DNA of 64,000 nucleotides from JAKAXS01 sp965279065 (GCA_965279065.1 OZ257134.1:3720001-3784000), one strand, 5' to 3'. Counted from the first letter of the stretch, positions 53,564 to 62,848 are shown. The notes: generated by a model not told the origin, from the sequence alone. Numbers and translations: made by a program.

Positions 53564-53617
53564 AAGCTCATACGGAGGCGATCATCGTCTCCCCCGGGTT
53601 TACTGAGGAGGAAAGTC

Positions 53618-53707
53618 ATGAAGGTTTGGATGAAGCCCCAGGTTCGCGAGCAGGAAGTTGGCCTCGAGGTCACGAGCTACCTGCCGGCAGAGATCGACGT
53701 CATCTAA
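53618..53707 (+). CDS. pqqA: Coenzyme PQQ precursor peptide PqqA
   Basis: This is a 29-residue peptide with the PqqA signature VGLEVTSYLPAEID. Glu17 and Tyr21 (E-x3-Y) are the two residues joined by PqqE to build pyrroloquinoline quinone. The N-terminal MKPQVREQE fits PqqA leaders. GGAGG lies six bases before ATG, and a promoter and a strong terminator enclose the gene, so it is a single unit. pqqBCDE are not in the window. PQQ serves methanol dehydrogenases, matching the serine-cycle genes. Several pqqA copies per genome are known in methylotrophs. Confidence 0.85.
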   Translation: MKVWMKPQVREQEVGLEVTSYLPAEIDVI

Positions 53708-53733
53708 CGTCACTCACCTGTAATGAGTTTCTG

Positions 53734-53763
53734 CGGCGGTCGGGTTCTCCCGGCCGCCGTTTT
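53734..53763 (+). terminator. Terminator of pqqA
   Basis: An 11-bp stem, CGGCGG-T-CGGG/CCCG-G-CCGCCG with one mismatch, has a TTCT loop and is followed by TTTTCTT. It lies 27 bases after the pqqA stop. The convergent gene stops at 53791. Confidence 0.85.
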
Positions 53764-53790
53764 CTTATCCGTCCCGTTTGCCCGCTCGCG

Positions 53791-54252
53791 TCACAGCGGC
53801 GTTCCCTCGCCGCCCTCCTTCTCTTCCAGCTTCTTCACGCGCTCGCGGAACTTCTTGATCATCGATTCGATGTAATCGAACGCCTTGTCGACGTCCTTTT
53901 CGTCGGGCATCGCGAACGGCTTGGGCGGCTCCCCCGGAGGTGATCCCAACCCTGGCCCGAGTGAGTCCTCCAGGCGCTTGATCTCGTCCTTGAGCTGCCT
54001 GTTCTCCGCTTCCAGACCTTCGAGCCGCTTGCGATTGGCGTCCGCGCTCTCGGGCATGTCGGCGCACGCCCAGTCGTTGTCCTTGCGCGTGCACAACGCC
54101 ATGGCGCCCGTTTGCGTATCGAGCCGCACGAACCCGCCTTCGGTCGGCGACATCGTGTAGCGTCCGGACACCTCGGCGTTTGCCCCGAGGCCGGTCGCTG
54201 CCAATCCCAGGACGGCAAACCCAGCCGCAACGATCCGCACTGTCTTGGTCAT
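53791..54252 (-). CDS. Secreted coiled-coil protein of unknown function
   Basis: This is a 153-residue protein from ATG 54252, seven bases after GGAGGG. A signal peptide (IVAAGFAVLGLAATGLGANA) is followed by a short strand-rich part with two cysteines (ALCTRKDNDWACADMP). A coiled coil (KRLEGLEAENRQLKDEIKRL) and a charged C-terminal helix (MIKKFRERVKKLEEKEG) complete it. Proteins with this layout (WACADMP-like box plus coiled coil) recur in Rhizobiales genomes without known role. It is convergent with pqqA. Confidence 0.75.
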   Translation of the reverse strand: MTKTVRIVAAGFAVLGLAATGLGANAEVSGRYTMSPTEGGFVRLDTQTGAMALCTRKDNDWACADMPESADANRKRLEGLEAENRQLKDEIKRLEDSLGPGLGSPPGEPPKPFAMPDEKDVDKAFDYIESMIKKFRERVKKLEEKEGGEGTPL

Positions 54253-54555
54253 GGCTCGACCCTCCTGCTGACGCACACCCATCATATCCCTGCGGCACCT
54301 GCGAATCACCGTCGCAAAGGTGGGGGGCGATCTCGTGGCGCGCGAAGCACAGACAAGTCATAAACCGCCGCTCTCCTTGTTCAAGTTCTGGCAAAACCGG
54401 CACTTATTCGTTTCCGAATCGGGCGAGTTAACCTCTCATTCACCAGCTATTGAGAGCGTCGTTCGTGTGGTCCGGACCAGTCCTCGCCCCGCGTCTGGCA
54501 TATGGCGACCGTCTCCAGCAGCAGCCGATCGCCGCGTGCGTCCTCGAGGAACGAA
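54253..54555. other. Divergent regulatory spacer of the PodJ-like gene
   Basis: No gene is supported in these 303 bases. They contain the perfect 12-base palindrome TGGTCCGGACCA at 54468-54479 and the inverted repeat CTCTCA-N12-TGAGAG at 54433-54456, about 75-120 bases before the PodJ-like start. The middle (54340-54440) is AT-richer and may hold both promoters. I see no TTAA-N7-TTAA site for CtrA. Confidence 0.45.
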
Positions 54556-57117
54556 ATGAATACCGCGACCACCCAGCCAGCGCCGGTCATCACGGAAGAC
54601 GATGCCCCCGGCATGGCTGGCACCCTGCAGGAATTGCTGTCCGAGATATCCACCAGCGTCGACCTGGCGGATCGCCGGTACGCTGAAGTCGTCGCCCAGA
54701 TGCAGGAAAAGCTGGCCGCGCTCGACACGCTTTCCAAGACCAAGCGCGAGAAGGCCGAAGAGACAGCCCGCCGTCAGGCCGAGGAGGAGGCTGCCCGCGT
54801 GGCCGCAGCGGAGGCTAAGCTCCGGGCAGAGACCGAAGCTGCAGAGACGGAGCGCAAGCGCGCGCAGGAGGCGGCCGAAGCCGAGGCACAAGCCGAAGCA
54901 GATCGCCTCGCCAAGGCTGTCGAAGCCGCCAAAGCCGCCGCAGCTCAGGCGATCGAGCGCAGCAAGTCGCGCTCCTACCCCGCCGATGTCGACCCGTTCG
55001 ACATCATCGACCACAGCCCCAGCCGTACGCGCGAGCCGTGGGACACGGAGTCGGCCGACGTTTTCACGCGACACTTCGAAGAGTTCGAGTCGCTGCTGCC
55101 GCAGCCGTCGGCTGCATCGCGCCAGTTGGACAGGTTCCATCCATCTCAGCCGGCGCCACAGCCACTCTTCGCGGCGCCGGAGCCGCCAGCCGAGCGCGCC
55201 TGGCTCGAGGGCCGTTTCAACGATATCGCCGCGCGCATCTCCGAAATGATGGAAACGAACGCCGGCGCCGGCCTGGGCGCCCGCTTCGAAAGCCTCGAAG
55301 GTCGTATCGATGCGGCCATGACGACCGTCGCAACGCAGGCGACCTCTGGCTCCGACACGCTCAAGTTGATCGAGACCCACATTGCGGAAATCGACGATCA
55401 CGTCGACTACATCCGCAACGAGCTGACGCGCCTGGACGGCGTCGAAGCCCAGATCCGCGCCTTGATGGAACGCCAGGGAGAGAGAGACCCTACCAGCCAG
55501 CCGCACATCGCTTCTCTCGGTGAGGCAGACGCCCCGGCCACCGCTGAGACCTCGCTTGACGCCGCCGGCCAAGCCCAACTCGCCGGTCTGCTGCATCGGT
55601 TGATGGCGGAGCGCCGCCACACCGAGGAACACACGGTGGCCATGCTGGACACGCTGCAGCAGGCCATGATCCGCGTGCTCGATCGCATGGACGCGATCGA
55701 ATCAACGCACGGGGAAGCACCGTCCGAGATCGCCGAACCCGCCGACCCTGAGCACCACGAGCCGAAAGCCGACACGCACAGCGCGCCGGAACACCAACGG
55801 CCGGAACCGGAACCGGAGCCCGCGATCGAGCATCAGGCGCGGCGGAACATGCCTGTCGTAGAGTCTCACGACAGCTATTTTATCGACTTCGACGACGATC
55901 CGGTCGGCGCCGGCCTGCATCACGCAACGCAGCTCGCGACCAACAACGGCCAGCCCGAATTGCAGTCGACCATCGTCCAGATCCGCCGCAACTTTATCGC
56001 CGATGCCGAGCGCGGACGACACAAGGGCATAGCTGCTGAGATGGGCGGCCCGCCGCAAGGCAGCGCGCAGCCCCCGCGCCCCTCGCGCCACAAGCGCACC
56101 CTGCTCGATCGCCTGATGCATCCGACCTCCAAGCAGCTGGCCGTCGCGGCGTTGGGCCTGATGGTGCCGCTCAACGGCATGTTCCTCTATCTCGTGATGA
56201 AGCCCTCCGGGACGCACGATCAGGCGGGGATGAGCGCCGCCGCCGAGGACCTTTCGTTGCCCAGCGACAGGCTGACGGAAGCGAGCCAAGCCCTGGCCAG
56301 CGAGCCGCCGATTTCGCAAGCCAACGAGCCGTCCCCAGGCATAGAGAGCCTGAGTCGCATCGGTCCACCCACCGCCACCGCCGAAGCGATCGCCCTGACG
56401 GAGCCGGCTGCGCCCGCCGCTACCACCACGTCGGAAGCGCCGCCCAAGCGTCTCGAAATGCCTCCCGCAATCGTCGGTCCGCTATCGCTTCGTCGCGCTG
56501 CGGCAGACGGCGACCCGTCAGCCCAGTTCGAGGTCGGCGCGCGACTCGCCGAGGGCAAAGGCATCGATCAGGACTTCAAGAACGCCATCGAGTGGTACCA
56601 GCGCTCCGCCTCGCACGGTTTCGCCCAGGCGCAGTATCGCATCGGCACGCATTATGAGCGCGGCCTCGGCGTCGAGAAGGACGCCGAGCGCGCCCGCGTC
56701 TGGTATCAACGCGCCGCCGAGCAGGGTAACGTCAAGGCCATGCACAACCTCGCCGTGCTGAGCACCAATCGTCCCGACGCAAAGCCGGACTACACCGAGG
56801 CGCTGCACTGGTTCAGCGAGGCGGCGCAGTACAATCTGCCCGACAGTCAGTTCAATCTGGCCATTCTGCATGAGAACGGCCTGGGCGTAGCCAAGGATCC
56901 CAAGACCGCCTTCTACTGGTTCGCCCTTGCCGCCCGCAATGGCGACAAGGAGGCCATCAAGCGCCGCGAGGCGGTCAAATCGCAGTTGAGCACCGATGCG
57001 CTGATTGCCGCCGAATCCGAGGTGCGCACCTTCCGCGCCAAGCCTCAGTTGCCTATCGTCAATGACGCACGTGTCGCCGGCGAGCTTTGGAAGAAGCGTC
57101 AGGTGAGCGAGAACTGA
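54556..57117 (+). CDS. PodJ-like polarity protein: coiled coil, membrane helix, Sel1 repeats
   Basis: The 853-residue protein begins at ATG 54556, six bases after GAGG. The cytoplasmic part has a long Ala/Glu/Lys coiled coil (about 40-140), a disordered acidic/proline region and a second helical part. One transmembrane helix follows (LAVAALGLMVPLNGMFLYLVM, near 540). The C-terminal part has three to four Sel1 repeats (AEGKGIDQDFKNAIEWYQRS, YERGLGVEKDAERARVWYQR, ENGLGVAKDPKTAFYWFALA). This is the layout of Caulobacter PodJ and related organisers of polar growth. In a budding, stalked relative it could mark the growing pole; the role is inferred. Confidence 0.82.
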   Translation: MNTATTQPAPVITEDDAPGMAGTLQELLSEISTSVDLADRRYAEVVAQMQEKLAALDTLSKTKREKAEETARRQAEEEAARVAAAEAKLRAETEAAETERKRAQEAAEAEAQAEADRLAKAVEAAKAAAAQAIERSKSRSYPADVDPFDIIDHSPSRTREPWDTESADVFTRHFEEFESLLPQPSAASRQLDRFHPSQPAPQPLFAAPEPPAERAWLEGRFNDIAARISEMMETNAGAGLGARFESLEGRIDAAMTTVATQATSGSDTLKLIETHIAEIDDHVDYIRNELTRLDGVEAQIRALMERQGERDPTSQPHIASLGEADAPATAETSLDAAGQAQLAGLLHRLMAERRHTEEHTVAMLDTLQQAMIRVLDRMDAIESTHGEAPSEIAEPADPEHHEPKADTHSAPEHQRPEPEPEPAIEHQARRNMPVVESHDSYFIDFDDDPVGAGLHHATQLATNNGQPELQSTIVQIRRNFIADAERGRHKGIAAEMGGPPQGSAQPPRPSRHKRTLLDRLMHPTSKQLAVAALGLMVPLNGMFLYLVMKPSGTHDQAGMSAAAEDLSLPSDRLTEASQALASEPPISQANEPSPGIESLSRIGPPTATAEAIALTEPAAPAATTTSEAPPKRLEMPPAIVGPLSLRRAAADGDPSAQFEVGARLAEGKGIDQDFKNAIEWYQRSASHGFAQAQYRIGTHYERGLGVEKDAERARVWYQRAAEQGNVKAMHNLAVLSTNRPDAKPDYTEALHWFSEAAQYNLPDSQFNLAILHENGLGVAKDPKTAFYWFALAARNGDKEAIKRREAVKSQLSTDALIAAESEVRTFRAKPQLPIVNDARVAGELWKKRQVSEN

Positions 57118-57304
57118 CGCTGCCCGACCGTACAAGTGGCTTCCGCCGACTGTGACAAGAGACAAAGCCGACACAAGGCGTTAAGCTGGCTGTCGTAAAG
57201 TTAAATACCGGCCGAACCATCGTTACAGTCTGGCCACGCGCGCATGATTGCTCGTGTGGCGCCACCGCTATTTCGCGCACGCCAACACGCCGCAGTCCGC
57301 CAAG

Positions 57305-58231
57305 ATGCACATCTACCTGCCCATCGCCGAGATGTCCGCCAATGTGTGGATCTTCTTAGGGATGGGCTGGGCGGTAGGATTTCTGTCCGGTCTGTTCGGG
57401 GTCGGCGGCGGCTTCCTGATGACCCCTCTCCTCATCTTCTCCGGCATACCGCCGGCCGTTGCCGTCGGTACCGGCGGCGCCCAGATCGTGGCCTCGTCCG
57501 TGGCGGGAGCCCTGGCGCAGTACAGACGCAACAACGTCGACGTGAAAATGGGCGTGGTGCTGCTCAGCGGTGGCATCGTCGGCGGCACGATCGGCGTGCA
57601 GATCGTGCGCATCCTGCGCGCCGCCGGCCAGTTCGATCTGTTCGTCGCTCTGTCGTACGTTCTGTTTCTCGGCGTCATCGGCGGCCTGATGCTGATCGAG
57701 AGCGCCAACGCCATGCGCCGGGTACGCGCCGGCAAGACCCTTTCGTCGCGACAGTCCGGACAGCATGGCTGGGTGCACCACCTTCCGCTGAAGATGCGCT
57801 TTCACCGCTCCAAGCTCTACATCTCTGCCATCCCGCCGTTGATGATCGGCGCCTTCGTCGGTTTCATGGCCGCCATCATGGGGGTCGGCGGCGGCTTCAT
57901 TCTCGTGCCGGCGATGATCTACCTGCTGCGCATGCCCACCAGCGTCGTCGTCGGCACATCGTTGTTCCAAATCGTATTCGTCACCGCCACCACGACGGTG
58001 ATGCACGCGACCGCCAACCAAAGCGTCGACATCGTGCTGGCCGCCATGCTGGTCCTTTCGGGCGTCATCGGCGCTCAGGCGGGCGCCCTTGCCAGTGTCA
58101 AGCTACGCGGCGAGCAGCTTCGTTTTCTGCTCGCGGCCCTCGTGCTCCTCGTGTGCATCCGCGTCGGCTGGGACCTCGTCGTCACCCCCACCGAACTGTA
58201 CTCCCTCGATCGCCTGACGGGAGGCCTGTGA
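57305..58231 (+). CDS. TauE/SafE-family (TSUP) anion exporter
   Basis: The protein is about 308 residues with eight or so membrane helices in two halves. Each half has the glycine motif: GFLSGLFGVGGGFLMTPLL and GFMAAIMGVGGGFILVPAM. The family exports sulfite, sulfonates or similar anions. The start is uncertain (ATG 57305 has no clear ribosome site; the frame is open from 57248). Its TGA overlaps the ATG of the TIGR02186 gene, a standard partner in alphaproteobacteria. Confidence 0.9.
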   Translation: MHIYLPIAEMSANVWIFLGMGWAVGFLSGLFGVGGGFLMTPLLIFSGIPPAVAVGTGGAQIVASSVAGALAQYRRNNVDVKMGVVLLSGGIVGGTIGVQIVRILRAAGQFDLFVALSYVLFLGVIGGLMLIESANAMRRVRAGKTLSSRQSGQHGWVHHLPLKMRFHRSKLYISAIPPLMIGAFVGFMAAIMGVGGGFILVPAMIYLLRMPTSVVVGTSLFQIVFVTATTTVMHATANQSVDIVLAAMLVLSGVIGAQAGALASVKLRGEQLRFLLAALVLLVCIRVGWDLVVTPTELYSLDRLTGGL

Positions 58232-59142
58232 TGCGGCCTGCGATGCTGACGAGCTCCCGGATCCTACATCTGTCCATCGTCGCCATTGCGCTGCTGACAG
58301 GGAGCGCCGCGGCCGCATACGCCGAACTGTGGCTGACGGCCGGCAACGCGCCGCATCGGTCTGCCGCCAACGAACCTGTAAGGCCACCGGCGCCGCCACC
58401 GCCTCCTGCCACCGACGGCCTGCCGCCCGAAAAAGTCGAGGCCGACGTCTCCGCCCACAACATCGAAGTCACGGCCGGCTTCACGGGGCGCGAGATCGTC
58501 GTCTTCGGCACGGTCGACTACTCGCGCCAGCAGACGCCTGAGTCCGGCTACTACGACGTCGCCGTCGTCATCGAAGGACCGCCGATCGCCGTCGTCGCGC
58601 GCTTGAAGAGCAACGTCGGCGGTCTGTGGATCAACACCGGCTCGCTGCTGTTCGATGCCGTTCCCAGCTTCTACGCACTCTCCACGACCCGCCCGCTGGA
58701 AGAGATGGCCGACGCCGATCTGCTCAAGGCGCACAACATCGGCTTCGACTACGTGCGCATGCGTCCACGCCAGGGCCGCGTCCCGACCTTTTCGCCCGAG
58801 GACCTCAAGTCCTACCGCGACGCCGTCGTGCGTCTGAAGCAGCGTGACCATCTCTATCCGCGCGAAGACTTCGGCGTCGGCTTCGTCGGCCGCAGCCTCT
58901 TTCGCACGTCCATGCGCCTTCCCGCCAACGTCCCCGTCAGCGCGCTCCAGGCCCACGTCTATTTGTTCCGCGATGGCGCCCTGATCAGCACGTACACCGC
59001 GCCCGTCAAGCTCGAACGCCGCGGCGTCGAAGCCTTCATTCACCGCTTCGCCACGCGTCATTCGTTACTGTATGGCCTCGTGACGGTTCTTCTCGCCATC
59101 GGCGCAGGCCTCGCCGCATCGACGCTGTTCCGCCGCGCATGA
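58231..59142 (+). CDS. TIGR02186-family transmembrane protein
   Basis: The 303-residue product has an N-terminal signal/anchor (LHLSIVAIALLTGSAAAAYA) and a proline-rich stretch. A beta-rich periplasmic domain (VEADVSAHNIEVTAGFTGREIVVFG, GLWINTGSLLFDAVPSFY) and a C-terminal membrane helix (LLYGLVTVLLAIGAGLAAS) follow. It fits the conserved TauE-associated family of unknown function. ATG 58231 overlaps the TauE stop, with GGGAGG six bases upstream. It probably forms a periplasmic module for the exporter. Confidence 0.88.
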   Translation: MRPAMLTSSRILHLSIVAIALLTGSAAAAYAELWLTAGNAPHRSAANEPVRPPAPPPPPATDGLPPEKVEADVSAHNIEVTAGFTGREIVVFGTVDYSRQQTPESGYYDVAVVIEGPPIAVVARLKSNVGGLWINTGSLLFDAVPSFYALSTTRPLEEMADADLLKAHNIGFDYVRMRPRQGRVPTFSPEDLKSYRDAVVRLKQRDHLYPREDFGVGFVGRSLFRTSMRLPANVPVSALQAHVYLFRDGALISTYTAPVKLERRGVEAFIHRFATRHSLLYGLVTVLLAIGAGLAASTLFRRA

Positions 59143-59182
59143 GAACGAGCGCGCTTCCGCAATGTTCGAATGCACTCTGAGT

Positions 59183-59911
59183 TCAGTCCTCGCGCAACAG
59201 TCGCGTCGCGATCGGGTAAAGGCCTTCCTGGCCCATCAACCAGATCGCCATGCCGTCATTGCCGAACAGCGGCGCGAACGCTTCATCGAGCACGTTGAGC
59301 CCGCCGCAGAACGTCCCGAACGCCGGCATCACCAACCGCAAACCGTTGCCCACGAAGCACGGCCGCCGGAACGTATGCCCGTGCATCGACACCTTCGCTG
59401 CCGGATGGAAATGCCCGCCGACCTCGTGCGAAACGCGGCCCGGCTGCGGCTCGTGCCGGAACGTGATGCCCTCCACCGTGATGGTCTTCACCACGTGCCC
59501 GCCCAGCCGCTTCGAGATAACCGGATCGTGGTTGCCCGTCACCCAGATCCATTCGCGCTCGTCCTGCAGCATGCGCAGCGTGTCGTAGTCCTCCGCGCTG
59601 ATGCGATCCGCGCCATTTCCGTCATGCAGGCTGTCACCCAGCGCCACGATCGTCTCCGGCTGCCAGCGATCGATCGCCTCGGCCAGCCGAAGCAGCGTCG
59701 CCTTCGTGTCGTAGGGCGGCAGCAGCTGCCCGCGCCGCGCGAACGACGATCCCTTTTCCAGATGCAGATCCGAAACGATCAGCGCCCGCTCGGCCGGCCA
59801 ATACAGCGCGCCTGACACGCAGGCGCGGAACGTCTTGCCGCACAGCGAGACGGGATGATCATTGAAGTCTCCGGCGTCGTATCGTTCCGGCTTGAGCACG
59901 AGCATTGCCAT
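59183..59911 (-). CDS. pdeM: Ligase-associated DNA damage response endonuclease PdeM
   Basis: This metallophosphoesterase of about 242 residues has IVSDLHLEKGSSFARRG, then ALGDSLHD, VTGNHDP and HEVGGHFHPAAKV, which give the Mn-binding D/H/N/H set. The extra loop RRGQLLPPYDT is typical of PdeM. The family occurs with an Lhr-like helicase and an ATP-dependent ligase. It overlaps the helicase gene upstream by about 53 bases. ATG 59911 (MAMLVLKPERY) is the chosen start. Confidence 0.9.
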   Translation of the reverse strand: MAMLVLKPERYDAGDFNDHPVSLCGKTFRACVSGALYWPAERALIVSDLHLEKGSSFARRGQLLPPYDTKATLLRLAEAIDRWQPETIVALGDSLHDGNGADRISAEDYDTLRMLQDEREWIWVTGNHDPVISKRLGGHVVKTITVEGITFRHEPQPGRVSHEVGGHFHPAAKVSMHGHTFRRPCFVGNGLRLVMPAFGTFCGGLNVLDEAFAPLFGNDGMAIWLMGQEGLYPIATRLLRED

Positions 59912-62492
59912 CGCCGTCCGTTTCCCCGTTTGGTGATGAGGCTTCCGCAATGAGATCCGCGGCCGCTTCCCTCAGTATGTCTTCCCGCGCGCTGCCTGCG
60001 ACAGGCTCGATGCCGATTTCAAGAAGTATGGGCACCGCCAGCGGCGATACCCGTTGCAACGATTGATGCCTGATTCGCCCGCGAATGCGGCGCAGGAAGT
60101 CACCCAACCGCCCGATATCCAACAGTCCCGTGGCGGCATCCGCACGCGCCGCATCCAGTAGGATATGCCCGGGATCGTAGCGCCGCAGCACATCGTAGAT
60201 CAGGTCGGTCGATACCGTCACCTGCCGTCCGGACTTTTCCCGTCCCGGATGGCGCCGCTCGATCAGTCCCGCAATCACGGCGACATGGCGGAAGGTGCGC
60301 TTCATCAGCAGGCTCTCGTTGAGCCACGCCTCCAGATCGTCACCCAGCATGTCCTCCTCGAACAAGCGGGCAAGATCGAGGCGCCCCGCCTCGATCATGT
60401 GAGACAGGTCGCCCAGCCCCCACACCGCAAGGCCGTAGTCGTTGGCGACGAATCCCAACGGCCGTGCCTTTAATCGCTCCAATCGTCGCGTCAGCAGCAT
60501 GCCGAGCGTCTGATGCGCCAGCCGTCCCTCGAATGGGTACGCGACAAGATAATGTCGCGTCCGCCGCGGAAACGTCTCGATCAGCACGTCCGACGGCCCC
60601 GGAATGACCGAGCGCTCCTGCTGCAGCGTCAGCCACTCGCACACCGGTGTCGGCAACAGTTTCCAGCTCGACGTATTCGCCAGCATGTTGCGCACCCGCT
60701 GCGCCAGATGCGTCGACAGCGGAAACTTGCCGCCCGCATAGCTCGGCACCATCGGATCCTCGACATTCGAGCGCGACACGAAGGCCTCGGTCTCCCGCAT
60801 CCCCTCGAAGCGCAGGATCTCCCCGGCGAACGCGAACGTGTCGCCCAGCTTCAACTGCTCGATGAAATACTCTTCCAACTCCCCCAGCACGCGCCCACCC
60901 ATCACGGCCGTCACCCCCGCACTGCCCGGCGCCGACGGCTTGCGTCGTCGCGTCAGTCGCACCTTGATCATCGGGCTTTCCACGATCGTGCCAGCATTGA
61001 GACGGTACTGCTGAATTAATCGCGGATGCGCCACGCGCAACTTGCCGTCCGGCATCTCCCGCAGTTTGGCAAAGCGCTCATACGTTTTCAGCGCATACCC
61101 GCCCGTCGCCACGAAATCGACGACGCGATCGAACGTGTCGCGCGGCAGGCCGGCATACGGCAGCGCCGACGCCACCTCGCGGTAAAGTTCCCCCGGAGCG
61201 AAAGGCGTCTGGCAAGACATGCCCATGATGTGCTGTGCCAGCACGTCGAGTGACCCGGTGCGATTGAGCGCAACGTCCTGCTCCCCCGCATAGGCGGCAT
61301 CCATCGCCGCACGGCACTCCAGCACCTCGAATCTGTTCGACGGCACCAGCAGGGCCTGAGACGGCTCGTCGAGCCGATGGTTCGCGCGCCCGATGCGCTG
61401 CGCCAGCCGGCTCGCTCCTTTAGGCGCGCCGACATGGATGACGAGATCGACATCGCCCCAGTCGATGCCGAGATCCAGCGTCGACGTACACACGACAGCA
61501 CGCAGCTTCCCCGCCGCCATCGCCATCTCGACCTTGCGCCGTTGTGCCTGATCCAGCGACCCGTGATGCAACGCGATCGGCAGGCTGTCCTCGTTCACCG
61601 CCCACAGCTCCCGGAACACCAGCTCCGCCTGCATGCGCGTGTTGACGAATACCAGCGACAGCTTCTGCCGCCCGATCGCCTCGTAGATGCTCGGAATGGC
61701 GTAGCGCGCCAGGTGCCCCGCCCACGGCGTCGGCGTCTCCAGTTCCAGGATCTCGATCTGCGGCTTCGCCCCGCCCTTGGCCACCACCAGATCCGCCAAC
61801 GCGATGCGATCCTGCCCCGACGGCTGCGCCTGCAGGTACGCCCGCAGCTCCGACGGCCGCGCCACCGTCGCCGACAGCCCGATCGACAGCAGCTGCGGCA
61901 CGAAAGTCCTCAACCGCGCCACATCCAGCGCCAGCAGATCGCCTCGTTTCGATGCCGCCAGCGCATGCAGCTCGTCGAGGATCAGCGTATCGAGATCGGC
62001 GAACAGGTACGGTGCATCGGCATGGCTCAGCATCAGCGCCAGCTGCTCCGGCGTGGTCAGCAGAATATGCGGCGGCTTTTCCCGCTGCCGCGCCCGCCGC
62101 GCCGCCGACGTATCGCCCGTCCGCGTCTCGGTCTTGATCGCCAGCCCCATCTCACCGATGGGCGCCTCGAGATTGCGCGCGATGTCCGTCGTCAGCGCCT
62201 TCAAAGGCGAGATGTACAGTGTGTGCAGCCCGGCGCCCTGCCGCACCGACTTCGCCTCGGACAGCTTGACAAGGCTCGGCAGAAATCCCGCCAGAGTCTT
62301 GCCCGCCCCCGTCGGCGCAATCAGCAGCGTCGAGCGTCCCGCCTGCGCCTTCGCCAGCAGCGCCAGCTGATGTTCCCGCGGCGCCCAGCCACGCGCATCG
62401 AACCACTGGGAGAATCGCGGCGGCAATAACAGCCGCGCCGGCGTCGCCGTCCGGCTTTTGCTCTCCCCCTGAAGCTTCACGCGACGCGACAT
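59859..62492 (-). CDS. Ligase-associated DNA damage response DEXH-box helicase (Lhr-like)
   Basis: This 877-residue superfamily 2 helicase has motif I IAPTGAGKTLAGFLPSL, motif II LILDELHAL, motif III GLSATVARPSEL, VVCTSTLDLGIDWGDVD and QRIGRANHR (motif VI). The C-terminal Lhr-core domains follow (GVTAVMGGRVLGELEEYF). It unwinds DNA or RNA-DNA hybrids 3'-5'. It is followed by pdeM with overlap; the ligase and exonuclease that often complete the cluster are not seen upstream. ATG 62492 starts MSRRVKLQGES. Confidence 0.94.
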   Translation of the reverse strand: MSRRVKLQGESKSRTATPARLLLPPRFSQWFDARGWAPREHQLALLAKAQAGRSTLLIAPTGAGKTLAGFLPSLVKLSEAKSVRQGAGLHTLYISPLKALTTDIARNLEAPIGEMGLAIKTETRTGDTSAARRARQREKPPHILLTTPEQLALMLSHADAPYLFADLDTLILDELHALAASKRGDLLALDVARLRTFVPQLLSIGLSATVARPSELRAYLQAQPSGQDRIALADLVVAKGGAKPQIEILELETPTPWAGHLARYAIPSIYEAIGRQKLSLVFVNTRMQAELVFRELWAVNEDSLPIALHHGSLDQAQRRKVEMAMAAGKLRAVVCTSTLDLGIDWGDVDLVIHVGAPKGASRLAQRIGRANHRLDEPSQALLVPSNRFEVLECRAAMDAAYAGEQDVALNRTGSLDVLAQHIMGMSCQTPFAPGELYREVASALPYAGLPRDTFDRVVDFVATGGYALKTYERFAKLREMPDGKLRVAHPRLIQQYRLNAGTIVESPMIKVRLTRRRKPSAPGSAGVTAVMGGRVLGELEEYFIEQLKLGDTFAFAGEILRFEGMRETEAFVSRSNVEDPMVPSYAGGKFPLSTHLAQRVRNMLANTSSWKLLPTPVCEWLTLQQERSVIPGPSDVLIETFPRRTRHYLVAYPFEGRLAHQTLGMLLTRRLERLKARPLGFVANDYGLAVWGLGDLSHMIEAGRLDLARLFEEDMLGDDLEAWLNESLLMKRTFRHVAVIAGLIERRHPGREKSGRQVTVSTDLIYDVLRRYDPGHILLDAARADAATGLLDIGRLGDFLRRIRGRIRHQSLQRVSPLAVPILLEIGIEPVAGSAREDILREAAADLIAEASSPNGETDGDGNARAQAGTIRRRRLQ

Positions 62493-62848
62493 TTACGATT
62501 TCACCGATGCCCGGTTTCGAGGCGGTGATGCGCCATCGGCGCACCTGAAGTCCCTAAGCTAGCGCGGAACAAACGCTGTACAAAGCGCGCGGTTTCATCG
62601 GCATAGTCGTGTCGACCTATGTCGCTGCCAAGCCCCGGCGCCATTGCTGATTTCGGCCGAAGGCCGCGAGCGCGGCCAATACCCTTCCGGTGCAAGCAGT
62701 CAGGCGAACCGGCACGCCGAGCCGCACAGTCGATCAGGCCACACTTCAGCCGATGGCGAATGCTTTCACAGAGAAATAGACTTCCCACATATCAGGAAGC
62801 GTTCTAGCAGGATTGTCGAGAAACACTGCGCGAGGAGCCGGTATCGTC
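62493..62848. other. Intergenic region between the helicase and DUF6460 genes
   Basis: In these 356 bases I support no gene. A 95-codon frame on the minus strand (62501-62788) lacks any sign of being real. There is a perfect hairpin GGCCGCG-AG-CGCGGCC at 62662-62677, beside the palindrome TTCGGCCGAA at 62652-62661. An AT-richer segment at 62755-62815 may hold the promoter of the next gene. Confidence 0.4.

Noticed and set aside
57181..57204. Pair of TTAA boxes near the TauE gene, considered as a CtrA site
   Set aside because: The spacing is 16 bases instead of the 7 required.
57244..58230. Frame of the TIGR02186 gene extending upstream through TauE
   Set aside because: The upstream part is an Arg-rich shadow of TauE; the real start is ATG 58231 with GGGAGG.
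62501..62788. 95-codon frame in the helicase/DUF6460 spacer
   Set aside because: No homology is recognised, no ribosome site is seen, and it overlaps the probable promoter.
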